The notes below the pieces were generated by a model that saw nothing but the letters and a program-made list of their open reading frames with translations, had not been told where the DNA came from and did no database searches. From NCBI RefSeq assembly GCF_018130165.1, contig NZ_JAFCLZ010000008.1:241232-305231 (forward strand): 64,000 nt of DNA. The letters are read 5' to 3'. How positions within the stretch are numbered: position 1 is the first letter of the stretch; the number at the start of each line of letters is the position of its first letter. Position numbers and translations under genes: made by a program. Positions 55,501-63,529 of this stretch are shown one piece after another. The DNA comes from Bradyrhizobium sp. JYMT SZCCT0180. Its GTDB lineage: Bacteria > Pseudomonadota > Alphaproteobacteria > Rhizobiales > Xanthobacteraceae.

Positions 55501-55697
55501 GCCACCGACGAGGCCATGGTCTCCGGACTGCCGCCCGGCAGGCTGGCGGAGACCTGGATGGTCGGAAAATCGACCTGCGGCAGCGGGGCCACCGGCAGCA
55601 GCGGATAGGCGACGAGGCCGATGAACAGGATGCCGGCCATCATCAGCGAGGTGCCGATGGGGTAGCGAATGAAGGGCGCGGAGATTCCGCCGCTCAT
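52551..55697 (-). CDS. RND efflux pump inner-membrane permease (HAE1, MdtB/MdtC-like)
   Basis: 1048 residues, full length. N-terminal PFIRYPIGTSLMMAGILFIG, twelve membrane helices with the proton-relay pair in VGFVVDDAIVMLENI, large periplasmic loops, and IGIVKKNGIMMVDFAI. Exports drugs or other amphiphiles across the envelope with the adaptor coded upstream; its start overlaps the adaptor stop by 4 bases. Only one permease is present (MdtB/C usually come as two), so it may be homotrimeric. No outer-membrane channel gene is adjacent. Confidence 0.94.
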   Translation of the reverse strand: MSGGISAPFIRYPIGTSLMMAGILFIGLVAYPLLPVAPLPQVDFPTIQVSASLPGGSPETMASSVAQPLERQLAQIPGIAQMTSTSYLGTSAVTIQFDLNRSIDGAANDVQAAINAAGGQLPKNLPSPPTYRKVNPADSPILLLSATSETLPLTSVSDAVDTQLAQQISQISGVAQVIIGGQQKPAIRIQIDPAKLVAKGLSMEDVRSQIAITTVDSPKGNIDGATRAYTIYANDQLLDSKNWNDVIIAFRNGGPLRVRDIGQAVTGPEDAKQAAWANGKRGVFLVVFKQPGANVIDTVDKIKATLPRLVAAIPPAIKIEVISDRTQTIRAAVEDVQFTLLLTIALVVMVIFIFLRSFWATVIPTVTVPLALLGACALMWVFGYSLDNLSLMALTIAVGFVVDDAIVMLENITRYIEEGETPMAAAFKGAKEIGFTIVSISISLVAVLIPLLLMGGIIGRLFREFAVTLAMTIFVSMIVSLTLTPMMASRFLRSHHETKHGRFYQWSESAFDAMLRAYERGLDLALRWKFTTLMIFFATLGLSVYLFVIIPKGFFPQQDVGLITATSEASQDISFADMKRHQEELGKIVMADPDVATIAMNIGGSGRAGNNGNMFITLKPRNERKASAQEIIARLRPKLDKVEGARLYMQAAQDVRLGGRPTRTQFEFTLQDANLAELNEWAPKILAKMQTLPELRDVATDQQTNGTTVELKINRDTASRYGIQPQLIDDTLYDAFGQRQVTQYFTQLNSYHVILEVLPELQGSIDTLNKIYVKSPTTGDQVPLSTFAKWTSVPVRPLSISHQGQFPAITISFNLGQGVALGQATNAIQKAMVDIGAPTTLNSSFQGTAQAFQQSLGTVPLLILAALVVVYLILGILYESYIHPITILSTLPSAGVGALAILMLFGFDFSLIALIGIVLLIGIVKKNGIMMVDFAISAERDEQLEPEAAIRKAALLRFRPIMMTTMAALLGGVPLMLGTGTGSEIRQPLGYAMVGGLIVSQALTLFTTPVIYLYLDRLSNAFARWGRPAHPDREADPEQQGAVKQAAE

Positions 55698-56863
55698 TTT
55701 TGGCCGACCTTGGCCTGCACCGGGTCCGAACTTGCGACCGCGGTCGAAACCAGCGTGCCCGGCTGAACCTTGTATTGGCCTGCCGTGATCACCTGCTCGC
55801 CGGGCGACAATCCCTCATCGATCACCGAGCGCCCGTCGATCGACCGCGTCACCTTGATCTTTCGTAGTACAGCCTTGTTGTCCTGGTCGACCGTGAACGC
55901 GTAGAGGCCGTCGGGTCCGTGCTGAACCGCATCGTCGGGCACCACGGTGGCGTCCTTCAGCGTCGCAATCAAAAGCCGGGTCGAAACCGACTGGCCCGGC
56001 CACAGCGCATGGTCCTTGTTGTCGAACAGCGCCTTGAGCCGGATCGTGCCGCTCGTGGTGTCGACCTGGTTGTTGATCAGCGCCAGCGTTCCCGTCGACA
56101 GCACGCGCTTGCCGTCGGTCGACAGCGCGATCGTCTCCGGCGGCGCCACCGCAAGCGCAGCCTTGATCTCGGGCAGCTGGTCTTCGGGGGCCGTGAAGAT
56201 CACGGCGATCGGTTCGATCTGCGCGATGGTCACGATGCCGGTCTGGGTTGCGGCATTGACGATGTTGCCGACATCGACCTGGCGCAGGCCGGCGACGCCG
56301 GAGAACGGCGCCTTGATGGTGGCGTAGTCGAGCTGGGTTTGCGCATTGAAGATGGCTGCCGTGTCGGCCTCGATCTGCGCCGTCAGCTGCGCGACGGTGG
56401 AGCGCTGGGTATCGGTCTGCTGCCGGGTTGCGAATTCGCCGAGCTTGGTAAAGCGCTGCAAATCGAGACTGGCGTTGGCGAGATTGGCTTCGTCCTGGGC
56501 TTTCTTGGCCTTGGCCTGATCGAGCGCCGCCTGGAACGGCCGCGGATCGATCTCGACCAGCGTATCGCCTTGCTTGACGAACTGACCTTCCTGGAAGGCG
56601 ATCCGGTTGATCTGGCCATCGACGCGGGTGCGGACCAGGACAGTATTAAAGCCTTGCACCGTGCCAAGGCCGGTCAGATAGACCGGGAAATCGGCCTTCT
56701 CGACGGCGGCGGTCTTGACGGCGACGCGGGTCGGTGTGCGCTGTTGGGAACTGGCGGCCTGGGCGGCGTGGTCTTCGCCATGGAAACGCTGCCAGCCGAA
56801 ATAGCCGAGCCCGGCCATTGCACCGATCAGCAATAACAGACGGATCGCGCGCGATTTGGACAT
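55694..56863 (-). CDS. RND periplasmic adaptor (MdtA-like membrane fusion protein)
   Basis: 389 residues with an N-terminal membrane anchor (IRLLLLIGAMAGLGYFGW). Lipoyl halves in VRTRVDGQINRIAFQEGQFV and ATIKAPFSGVAGLRQVDVG flank a coiled-coil hairpin; a beta-barrel and membrane-proximal domain follow (LALINNQVDTTSGTIRLKA). Forms the bridge between the RND permease and an outer-membrane channel. First gene of the pump operon. Confidence 0.93.
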   Translation of the reverse strand: MSKSRAIRLLLLIGAMAGLGYFGWQRFHGEDHAAQAASSQQRTPTRVAVKTAAVEKADFPVYLTGLGTVQGFNTVLVRTRVDGQINRIAFQEGQFVKQGDTLVEIDPRPFQAALDQAKAKKAQDEANLANASLDLQRFTKLGEFATRQQTDTQRSTVAQLTAQIEADTAAIFNAQTQLDYATIKAPFSGVAGLRQVDVGNIVNAATQTGIVTIAQIEPIAVIFTAPEDQLPEIKAALAVAPPETIALSTDGKRVLSTGTLALINNQVDTTSGTIRLKALFDNKDHALWPGQSVSTRLLIATLKDATVVPDDAVQHGPDGLYAFTVDQDNKAVLRKIKVTRSIDGRSVIDEGLSPGEQVITAGQYKVQPGTLVSTAVASSDPVQAKVGQK

Positions 56864-57651
56864 GCAGGCTTCTTGGGTTCGGGAGGGTATTCAAAGCGTT
56901 CCCAGCGAAGTCCGGTGTAATATGCGCGCCGTTTGGGTGTAAACACACTAAGACTTGAAGAATCCTAAACAATTGGAAAGGTTTGATCGCCTCGCAGCTT
57001 GATCAAGAAGGTTGCTTCGCAATGCCTGCCGATTGCGCAACTCGCCGGGCGTTCGCGCCTGCTGCGCCGCGGTGAATGTCTGTCGCGGTGAATGTATCGA
57101 GAGTCTTGGCGGGAAAAACTCCTGATGAGACTCGGGATAATATCCCGTGCACCGCGATCGGCGGCTCGTCGAATTCCCGCAATTGCGATCACGCTTTTCG
57201 AAACATTTTGAAACGCCACTGGATGTCCTCCAGATCGCGCGAGCAGGTTGTGACTCACCGACTTCCGGACGCGATCAAAGCAGTGGTGAAAAGTTTCAAC
57301 ATCGCCGCGTTGGGAGCGGGCGGTGATGTGCCCATTTGGCGGCCGCTCTTCCGATTTAGAACCCTTCAAATCTAAGCCTCTCAAGCCGGCACACGAGGCC
57401 TTCGATGGTTCCCTGAAACGAGGCTCCGGGCCCGGACCCCGCTGTTTACGGTGCTTCTAGTTTGCATCTCGCACGAGGTATGCGTGTGGTGTCTTTTGTC
57501 GGGCTGCAGAGCATGGTACGGGATGACCACGCCCGCAGCCTGGCTCTCGATCTTGAGACGTCGAGGCCTTGGTAATGCGACCGGGGCGATGACCCTGAAA
57601 CGGTCAAATTGACGGCATCTATCACAACCTAATTCGCTACTGGGCCGAAGC
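56864..57651. promoter_or_regulatory. 788-bp divergent region, RND pump / exbB
   Basis: Long region without a supported gene. It contains a remnant of the dispersed repeat at 56894-56917, a 15-base palindrome CGGGATAATATCCCG at 57133-57147, and TTTAGAACCCTTCAAAT at 57355-57371, a partial match to the iron-control (Irr/ICE) consensus. An open frame at 57076-57375 has no family features. Promoters for the pump (minus) and TonB system (plus) must lie here. Confidence 0.4.
56894..56917. repeat. Dispersed intergenic repeat, truncated copy 3
   Basis: AAAGCGTTCCCAGCGAAGT then CCGG matches the first 25 bases of the elements at 10447 and 45544, lacking a TT, with the rest lost. Confidence 0.5.
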
Positions 57652-58629
57652 ATGAATTTCTTGATTGTTCGAAACACCGTTGCTGCAATCGCCGCATTGG
57701 CAATGCTGTCGTCAACTGCGCCTTCGTCGGCCCAGCAGAAGATGGCGCCCGCAGCGCCGACCGCGCCTGCGGCTCAGCAAGCTCCCGCGGCGGGGCAGCC
57801 GCCCGCACAACCTCCGGCCGTTCAGACTCCCGCGCCGTCGGCGGCCGCAGCGCCAACAGCCGCATCCCCGGCTGCAGAAGCCACCGCGGCGCCGGCCGAG
57901 CGTGACAGGCTGCTGAAGGCCGCCGCTGCGGAGCTCCGCGAATTGTCGCCGTGGTCGATGTTCAAGTCGGCGGACGTGCTGGTCAAGGCCGTCATGATCG
58001 GTCTCGCCTTTGCCTCGCTGCTGACCTGGACCATCTTCATCGCCAAGATGATCGAGATGACCGTCATTCAGCGCAAGCTGCGCAATGCGCTCAAAAAGAT
58101 CAGCGACTCCCGCTCGCTTGCGGAAGCGCAGTTCGCGCTGGGCGCGAAGGGTAACGTGCTGTCGTCGTTGCTCGCGGCCGCGATGCGCGAAGCGCGCCTG
58201 TCGGCGGGTATCTCGAGCGACGCCGGCATCAAGGAGCGCGCGGCGTCGAGCTTTTCGGAGATCGTGCGCGCCGAGGCACGGCGGATCCGGCTCGGCATGG
58301 GCCTGCTCGCCACCATCGGTGCGACGTCGCCCTTCGTCGGACTGTTCGGCACGGTCTGGGGCATCATGAACAGCTTCATCGGCATCTCGAAATCGCAGAC
58401 GACCAATCTGGCCGTGGTGGCGCCCGGTATCGCCGAAGCGCTGCTAGCGACCGCGATCGGTCTTGTCGCCGCGATCCCCGCCGTCATCATCTACAATCAC
58501 TTTTCGCGCGTGACCAAGGGCTACCTGGAACTGGTCGGCCGAGCGTCGGGCGCCGCTGGACGGCTGCTGTCGCGCGATCTCGATCGTACCCATGTCGGCG
58601 GTTCGCATTCCCGCGCGGCGGCGGAGTAG
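57652..58629 (+). CDS. exbB: ExbB proton-channel subunit of the TonB system
   Basis: 325 residues. A signal-like N-terminus and an Ala/Pro-rich periplasmic extension (about 25-85) typical of rhizobial ExbB come before three membrane helices ([60 protein letters not shown]). Energises TonB using the proton gradient, serving siderophore, haem or B12 receptors. First gene of exbB-exbD-tonB; ExbD starts 3 bases after the stop. Confidence 0.95.
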   Translation: MNFLIVRNTVAAIAALAMLSSTAPSSAQQKMAPAAPTAPAAQQAPAAGQPPAQPPAVQTPAPSAAAAPTAASPAAEATAAPAERDRLLKAAAAELRELSPWSMFKSADVLVKAVMIGLAFASLLTWTIFIAKMIEMTVIQRKLRNALKKISDSRSLAEAQFALGAKGNVLSSLLAAAMREARLSAGISSDAGIKERAASSFSEIVRAEARRIRLGMGLLATIGATSPFVGLFGTVWGIMNSFIGISKSQTTNLAVVAPGIAEALLATAIGLVAAIPAVIIYNHFSRVTKGYLELVGRASGAAGRLLSRDLDRTHVGGSHSRAAAE

Positions 58630-58632
58630 GCG

Positions 58633-59097
58633 ATGGGCGCTTCGATCGCAGACAGCGACGTTGATGACGACAGCGATTTTGCCGAATCGCACGAGATTAA
58701 CGTCACGCCGTTCATCGACGTCATCCTGGTCCTCTTGATCATCTTCATGGTGGCGGCGCCGCTGTCGACCGTCGATCTTCCGATCGACCTGCCGACATCG
58801 ACGGCGATCCCGCAGAAGAAACCGGACAAGCCGACTTACGTGAGTATCAAGCCTGATCTGACGATTGCGATCGGTGAAGACTCGGTCAAACGGGTCGACC
58901 TTATCCGTTCGCTCGATGCGATGCCCGATAGCAATAAGGATCGTCCAATCTTCATTCGCGCCGACCGTTCTGTGCCGTATGGCGAGTTCTTTGGCTTGAT
59001 GGAAATCCTGCGCGCGGGCGGCTATACCAAGGTGAAGCTGGTGGCGCTTGAGCGTGCTCCCGACGCCCCTGCGCCGGCAGCCAGTCCGACGCCCTGA
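58633..59097 (+). CDS. exbD: ExbD proton-channel subunit of the TonB system
   Basis: 154 residues. One N-terminal helix with the proton-carrying aspartate in INVTPFIDVILVLLIIFMVA, then a periplasmic domain (RPIFIRADRSVPYGEFFGLM). Partner of ExbB in driving TonB. Confidence 0.95.
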   Translation: MGASIADSDVDDDSDFAESHEINVTPFIDVILVLLIIFMVAAPLSTVDLPIDLPTSTAIPQKKPDKPTYVSIKPDLTIAIGEDSVKRVDLIRSLDAMPDSNKDRPIFIRADRSVPYGEFFGLMEILRAGGYTKVKLVALERAPDAPAPAASPTP

Positions 59098-59110
59098 GTG
59101 ACGATGATCG

Positions 59111-59893
59111 ATGTCTGAATTGGACGAGCAGAGGCCATCACGCCGGCTGTGGATCTTTGCCGCAGTCGTTGCGCTCGCGCTGCATGTCGGCGGGGCCGCA
59201 CTGGCGATCGTGCATTTGCAGTCGGACGACGAGGGGGGAGATCTCGGCGCGCAGGGGGTGGAAATCGGCCTCGACCTGACGTCTCCAACCACCGAAGTCT
59301 CGGAGCTTCCGCCGGGCCCGGAATCGGAAGCGGCGCACGCTTCGCAGGCGGCACCCGACCAGAAGGCTGTCGAAAAGGAAACCGATCTTCCGAAGGCGGA
59401 GGTAACCGAGACGGAGGATCCGGACCGGGTCGTCACGCAAAACGACTCGAAGAAACCGGAAAAGGAGGAGCCGGAACCTGCGGCCGTGCAGACCACGGCG
59501 GCGGCGGAACAGGCGGCTTCGGAAGCCTTCGCGCAACAGGCCATCGAGGATGCGCGCGTCGCTGAAAAGGCGACAGTCGTCAACCAGGGACTTGGCAAGG
59601 ACAAGGGGCGCCTCACCGCGGATTGGGGACGCAAGATCAGCGCCTATCTCGAACTGCACAAGAAGTTTCCGACCGGCAAGGCGAAGGCGGCATCGGTCAG
59701 GTTGAGCCTGGTGCTCAACCGCCTGGGTAACGTGGTTTCCGTGAGCGTAGTGGAGTCGTCCGGCGATCCCGCCTATGACGAAGCGGCGATTTCGATGGTC
59801 CGCCGCTCCGACCCGGTGCCGCGCCCACCGGCAGGTCTCACCGAAGATCAGTTCACCTTTGCTTTGCCTGTAAACTTCAACAAGCCGAAGTAA
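59111..59893 (+). CDS. tonB: TonB energy transducer
   Basis: 260 residues. N-terminal anchor WIFAAVVALALHVGGAALAI with the usual His, an acidic/Pro/Lys-rich linker (about 45-165), and a C-terminal TonB domain: AYLELHKKFPTGKAKAASVR, VVSVSVVESSGDPAYDEAAI, SMVRRSDPVPRPPAGL. Contacts the TonB box of outer-membrane receptors. Completes the exbBD-tonB operon; a strong terminator follows. Confidence 0.93.
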   Translation: MSELDEQRPSRRLWIFAAVVALALHVGGAALAIVHLQSDDEGGDLGAQGVEIGLDLTSPTTEVSELPPGPESEAAHASQAAPDQKAVEKETDLPKAEVTETEDPDRVVTQNDSKKPEKEEPEPAAVQTTAAAEQAASEAFAQQAIEDARVAEKATVVNQGLGKDKGRLTADWGRKISAYLELHKKFPTGKAKAASVRLSLVLNRLGNVVSVSVVESSGDPAYDEAAISMVRRSDPVPRPPAGLTEDQFTFALPVNFNKPK

Positions 59894-59924
59894 TTGCTCA
59901 ATCTGATGGAATGGATGCGAAACA

Positions 59925-59954
59925 AAAATGCCGGCGATCACTCGCCGGCATTTT
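59925..59954. terminator. Strong bidirectional intrinsic terminator
   Basis: AAAATGCCGGCGA-TCAC-TCGCCGGCATTTT: a perfect 13-bp stem with A-run and T-run at the two ends, 32 bases after tonB. The symmetry means it can also end transcription from the right, which fits the gene remnant at 59979-60110. Confidence 0.9.
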
Positions 59955-59978
59955 CATTTGAAACCCTCATCCGCCGGA

Positions 59979-60110
59979 TCAAGTCTTCTTCAGCATCGGA
60001 CAGACGCTCTTGTCGAGCGGGATGAAGGCCTCGTCGGTCGCGTCGGAAGCAACCGCCACCCCCAGTTCCGAGGCGATCCCGGAGGGGCCGCGCTCGATCG
60101 CACCGGCCAT
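59979..60110 (-). pseudogene. Possible 3' remnant of a convergent gene
   Basis: The minus-strand frame ends in a protein-like C-terminus (AIERGPSGIASELGVAVASD, then ATDEAFIPLDKSVCPMLKKT, stop) right before the bidirectional terminator. Its upstream part is replaced by sequence antisense to a TonB-like domain. I do not recognise the protein. It could be a chance frame because the opposite strand is also GC3-rich in register. Confidence 0.35.
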
Positions 60111-60429
60111 CGGCAGCGGCGAGACGGCGCGCCGCGTGCGTGCGACCTGGCAGAAGGAACTGAGCGCGCATCTCGACAAACACAAGAAATATCCAAAGGA
60201 TCGCGCGCAGCAGGCCGCCGAAATCGCTGTTCGTTTCACGCTGGACCGGATGGGGCGCGTGTTTTCGGTCAGCATCGAAAAGGGATCCGGCGACGCCGCG
60301 TTCGACGAGGCCGCACTCTCAATGGTGCGGCGCTCCGATCCCGTGCCCGCGCCGCCGCCGCTGATCGCGGACGAGGGGTTGAGCTTTACCGTGCCGGTGA
60401 TCTTCCGCGTTAAATCGAAGAAGGGCTGA
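60094..60429 (+). pseudogene. Truncated second TonB (C-terminal domain only)
   Basis: From about residue GSGETARRVRATWQKELSAH onward this is a TonB C-terminal domain (LDKHKKYPKDRAQQAAEIAV, MVRRSDPVPAPPPLI), paralogous to the tonB at 59111. The frame can be read from a TTG at 60010, but no membrane anchor or long linker precedes it, so it could not work as a normal energy transducer. Likely the product of a deletion whose junction is near 60100. Confidence 0.6.
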
Positions 60430-60560
60430 GCGGGGTAGGGCGCTGCCGCGATGCGGGGGGCGCGCGAGCTATTGACGCAGTTGCGATAGGCGGACCGCCG
60501 CTAAGAAACGATGTCCGCTAATGAGCTGCAGGCCCATATCGCATTTTGAGTGGCGGGCCG

Positions 60561-60935
60561 TTACGGATTATCGATCATATGCTGCAGCTCAATGCTGCGC
60601 GCTTCGTTCATCTTGATCCGGCACCGGTCCCAATAGACGCTAAAACCCGCTCCCCCTTTCGACTCGTAGGTATCGACACGACAGGCTGCCTCGCGCCAGA
60701 CCAGCCACGCTCGCTGAGCCTTGGTCATCAGTCCATGCAAATCAGGTTCGTCCTTGCGGTGGCGCTCGGCCAGCACGCGCAACCTTCGTGCAACCTCCGC
60801 CTCTGACTTCTTGAATTCCTCGCGCCAGCAGGTCGTGAACGCTGGATCCTTCTGAATGGTCTGGCAGGGGTTCTCCGCCGCAAAAGCGGGCCACGCCAGC
60901 GCTGCGAACAAGATCGGGAACACCGGGCGGATCAT
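60561..60935 (-). CDS. LprI/DUF1311-family periplasmic protein
   Basis: 124 residues. Signal peptide cut near AFAA. ENPCQTIQKDPAFTTCWREE, LMTKAQRAWLVWREAACRVD and GFSVYWDRCRIKMNEARSIE are typical of the lysozyme-inhibitor LprI/DUF1311 family, with four conserved cysteines. Possible periplasmic lysozyme inhibitor; otherwise unknown. Confidence 0.85.
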   Translation of the reverse strand: MIRPVFPILFAALAWPAFAAENPCQTIQKDPAFTTCWREEFKKSEAEVARRLRVLAERHRKDEPDLHGLMTKAQRAWLVWREAACRVDTYESKGGAGFSVYWDRCRIKMNEARSIELQHMIDNP

Positions 60936-61210
60936 GCCTTAACCTTTCAGCGCCGACACGCCCGCGCGGTCCAAATGAGCGGGGTGTGCGTGCCCAGGCT
61001 TTAACTAGGCGACGTCATCGTAGCTGCCCGAACGACACTTTGGTAGCAGCCGAAATCAGTTTCGCTATGGCAGGCGTTGGCCGATGTCCGTTGCGGGTCA
61101 TTTCCGGAAGTCAGCGCTCGCCTTGACGAGGTCCGCTCCACCCCTGTGAACGGAACATTATCTGGCCTGCTGCCTTGGCCGGAATGGCCACTTCCAGACG
61201 TCAAGCCATA
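60936..61210. other. Intergenic region, no gene seen
   Basis: 275 bp between the LprI-like gene and the TPR gene (both minus strand). It contains words such as GATGTCCGTTGCGGGTCATT and GAGGTCCGCTCC that also recur, diverged, near 60520 and 63460, so it may hold decayed dispersed-repeat sequence. No open frame with family features. Confidence 0.3.
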
Positions 61211-62068
61211 TCAGCGCCGCCCCGTCGTCTTGCTCAATGCGTTCGATACGCGTTTCACAGCCGCCTGGCCGTCTGGATCGGACGGAGCGAGTTGAGCGTG
61301 CATCTTGAAGTCGGCCAATGCCGCTTGCAGACTGCGTTTCTTCTCCCACGCCATGCCGCGGTTGTAATAGGCTTTGGCAATTTTCGGATCCAGCCGGATC
61401 GCCTCGTTGTAGTCAGCGATGGCCCGGTCGAAGTCGCCCTTGTTGCCCCAGGCGCTGCCGCGGTTGACGTAGGCGCTCCCATATTTCGGATTGAGCTCGA
61501 TCGCCTGGTTATAGTCCGCGATGGCCCGGTCGTATTTGCCCCCGGCGCTCCAGGCGCGGCCGCGGCCGTAGTACGCCTCAGCATCTTTCGGGTCGAGCTG
61601 GATCGCCTGGTCGAAGTCCGCGATGGCCCGGTCGAGGTCGCCCTTGGAACCCAAGGCGCTGCCGCGGTTGGCGTAGGCGACCGCGTATTTCGGATCGATC
61701 TGGATCGCCTTTGTATAGTCCGCGATGGCCCGGTCGAAGTCGCCCTTATGGAACCAGATGTTGCCGCGGTTGCTGTAGGCAGCCGGATACGTCGGATCGA
61801 TCCGCATCGACTCGTTGTAGTCAGCCACTGCGCGGTTGAGGTCACCCCGTGCCTGGTACGCCCCGCCGCGACGCGCATGCAGCCGAGCGAGGCTTCGCCC
61901 TGTGTATTGGTGCGAGTCGATGGCGCGCGAGCACGCTGTGACCGCGAGGTCATCTGACAGCTTTATGCAGAAATCCAGCTCGTCTGCGGCGGCCACTCTC
62001 GGCAACCCGGCGAGAACCACCACGGCCATGCAAGCTAACAACCGGTATGCTGAAAAGCGCATCTGCAT
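61211..62068 (-). CDS. Exported tetratricopeptide-repeat protein
   Basis: 285 residues from ATG 62068, with GGAG upstream; the frame extends to 62119. Signal peptide cut near VAAA. About six TPR units of 34 residues, e.g. AIADYTKAIQIDPKYAVAYA, DRAIADFDQAIQLDPKDAEA and DRAIADYNQAIELNPKYGSA. At DNA level the word GATGGCCCGGTCG recurs at 61418, 61520, 61622 and 61724, an exact 102-bp period, so the array has expanded recently. Probably a periplasmic scaffold; partner unknown. Confidence 0.88.
   Translation of the reverse strand: MQMRFSAYRLLACMAVVVLAGLPRVAAADELDFCIKLSDDLAVTACSRAIDSHQYTGRSLARLHARRGGAYQARGDLNRAVADYNESMRIDPTYPAAYSNRGNIWFHKGDFDRAIADYTKAIQIDPKYAVAYANRGSALGSKGDLDRAIADFDQAIQLDPKDAEAYYGRGRAWSAGGKYDRAIADYNQAIELNPKYGSAYVNRGSAWGNKGDFDRAIADYNEAIRLDPKIAKAYYNRGMAWEKKRSLQAALADFKMHAQLAPSDPDGQAAVKRVSNALSKTTGRR
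61418..61780. repeat. 102-bp tandem repeat within the TPR gene
   Basis: Four units with exact 102-bp spacing (34 codons) and high DNA similarity; prone to unequal recombination, so copy number may vary between strains. Confidence 0.75.
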
Positions 62069-62309
62069 CGCACGTGGTCTCCGCACGTTGGTCGGAGCAG
62101 CCGGAACAACCGACGCCATTCTCCGGACGTTTATGTGTCCCTTAGTAGGGGTCGCAGAACAAATGGTTCATCAGCGATGATTGGACGTTCGGTTTCCGCG
62201 TCGGGTCGATCGCGGCGGTTTGTCGATTGACCGGCATCTTCCGGTCCACCCCAGTCAGCAGACATCATGAGAGCCGACCGTCATGTCTCAAATGTGCCAA
62301 TAGGCGACT

Positions 62310-63308
62310 TTATTCGATCACCTCGTCGGCGCGGGCGAGTAATGCCGGAGGAATCGTGAGACCTATTGCCTTTGCGGCCTTCAGGTTAATCACAAACTCG
62401 TATCGCGTCCCTTGGACATACGGCATCTCGCCTGGTTTGCTACCGCGCAATACCTCGGCCACCTGCGCAATAGCGACCCGAACGGCGTTCTTGTGGTCCA
62501 TGGAATAAGACATCAATCCTCCGGCTTCCACCTGCTCGCGAAAAACAAACATCGTCGGGAGACCGATTTGCTGGGCGAGTTTAACGAGAAGAAAGCGATG
62601 AGCGTAGGCGATAGTAATATTTGCAATCACAAGTCCATCGACTTGATCCCGCTGGATGGCTTGAAAAGCGTCGCTGTATGCCTGTTCAGTGACCGGAGTG
62701 GATACGGGCGCATGCGCTAACGCAATACCGAGCCTTTGAGCTACCTCCCGCGTCTCCTTGCCGCCCGCAGCCTCCCAACCCGCTTGCGTTGAGACGAAAA
62801 GCACGTTGCGAGCTTTTGGGATGGCTTCGGCAAGCAGTTCAAGACGCTTACCCCAAAGTTCAACGCCAGCATCAACGCTAACCCCCGTAACGTTTCCGCC
62901 TGGATGCGACAGGCTGGATACCACTCCAAATCGAATCGGATCGCCAGTCATGGCAACGATGGGAATTGTGCTAGTCGCCGCTTTCAATGCGAGTGTGATC
63001 GACGTACCCAAAGCAAAGATCACGTCTGGATGCGCGTTGATGATTTTGGTTACGAGGTCGCCATATTCCCCTTTCCCGTCAGCCGAAAACCGGTCGATGA
63101 TCAAATACTGACCTTCGATATAACCAAGGCGCTGGAGTTCCTGAAGACCCGACGTGTAACCCGGGTCGCCTCCAATCCGCATGTCGGCAACCTTTAGCGC
63201 AGGGTCAGCTAGTGCGAGCCGCTTCATCTTTGCTGGCTGCTGCGCCCACCCAGCGATTGGAGACACGGCCGCGCCGCCGATGAGCCCAATGAACGCGCGC
63301 CGTCTCAT
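62310..63308 (-). CDS. ABC transporter substrate-binding protein (PF04392 type)
   Basis: 332 residues. The signal begins MRRRAFIGLIGGAAVSPIAG, Tat-like, ending WAQQ. GLQELQRLGYIEGQYLIIDR, VIFALGTSITLALKAATSTI, PIVAMTGDPIRFGVVSSLSH and PGGNVTGVS are hallmark segments of this large Bradyrhizobium family. Ligand unknown. No permease or ATPase genes nearby. Confidence 0.9.
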   Translation of the reverse strand: MRRRAFIGLIGGAAVSPIAGWAQQPAKMKRLALADPALKVADMRIGGDPGYTSGLQELQRLGYIEGQYLIIDRFSADGKGEYGDLVTKIINAHPDVIFALGTSITLALKAATSTIPIVAMTGDPIRFGVVSSLSHPGGNVTGVSVDAGVELWGKRLELLAEAIPKARNVLFVSTQAGWEAAGGKETREVAQRLGIALAHAPVSTPVTEQAYSDAFQAIQRDQVDGLVIANITIAYAHRFLLVKLAQQIGLPTMFVFREQVEAGGLMSYSMDHKNAVRVAIAQVAEVLRGSKPGEMPYVQGTRYEFVINLKAAKAIGLTIPPALLARADEVIE

Positions 63309-63529
63309 GCCCGCCTCCCAGGATCAGGATGCCGGGGAAGTTTATCTGTCCAAGCCCGATGCGTGGAAGGTGTTGTCGGCGGTCGAAGGAAGTATATTTG
63401 GGTGGGGTCCAATGCCCGCTTTGGGGCATTCGCGCTGCCTCCGGCCTGCCGGTCGACGTCCGCTCAGCGGGAACCATCGGACACGCGCCGCAGCATTCGC
63501 AGACTGTAGTCGATCCTCTTCAGTGTGTA
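63309..63529. other. Intergenic region, no gene seen
   Basis: Upstream region of the binding-protein gene. Short open frames here have no family features. It holds CCGCTTTGGGGCATTC-type words seen in decayed form elsewhere in the 60-63 kb stretch. Confidence 0.3.

Noticed and set aside
57076..57375. 99-codon frame upstream of exbB
   Set aside because: Codon use and composition are unlike the neighbours, and no domain is visible.
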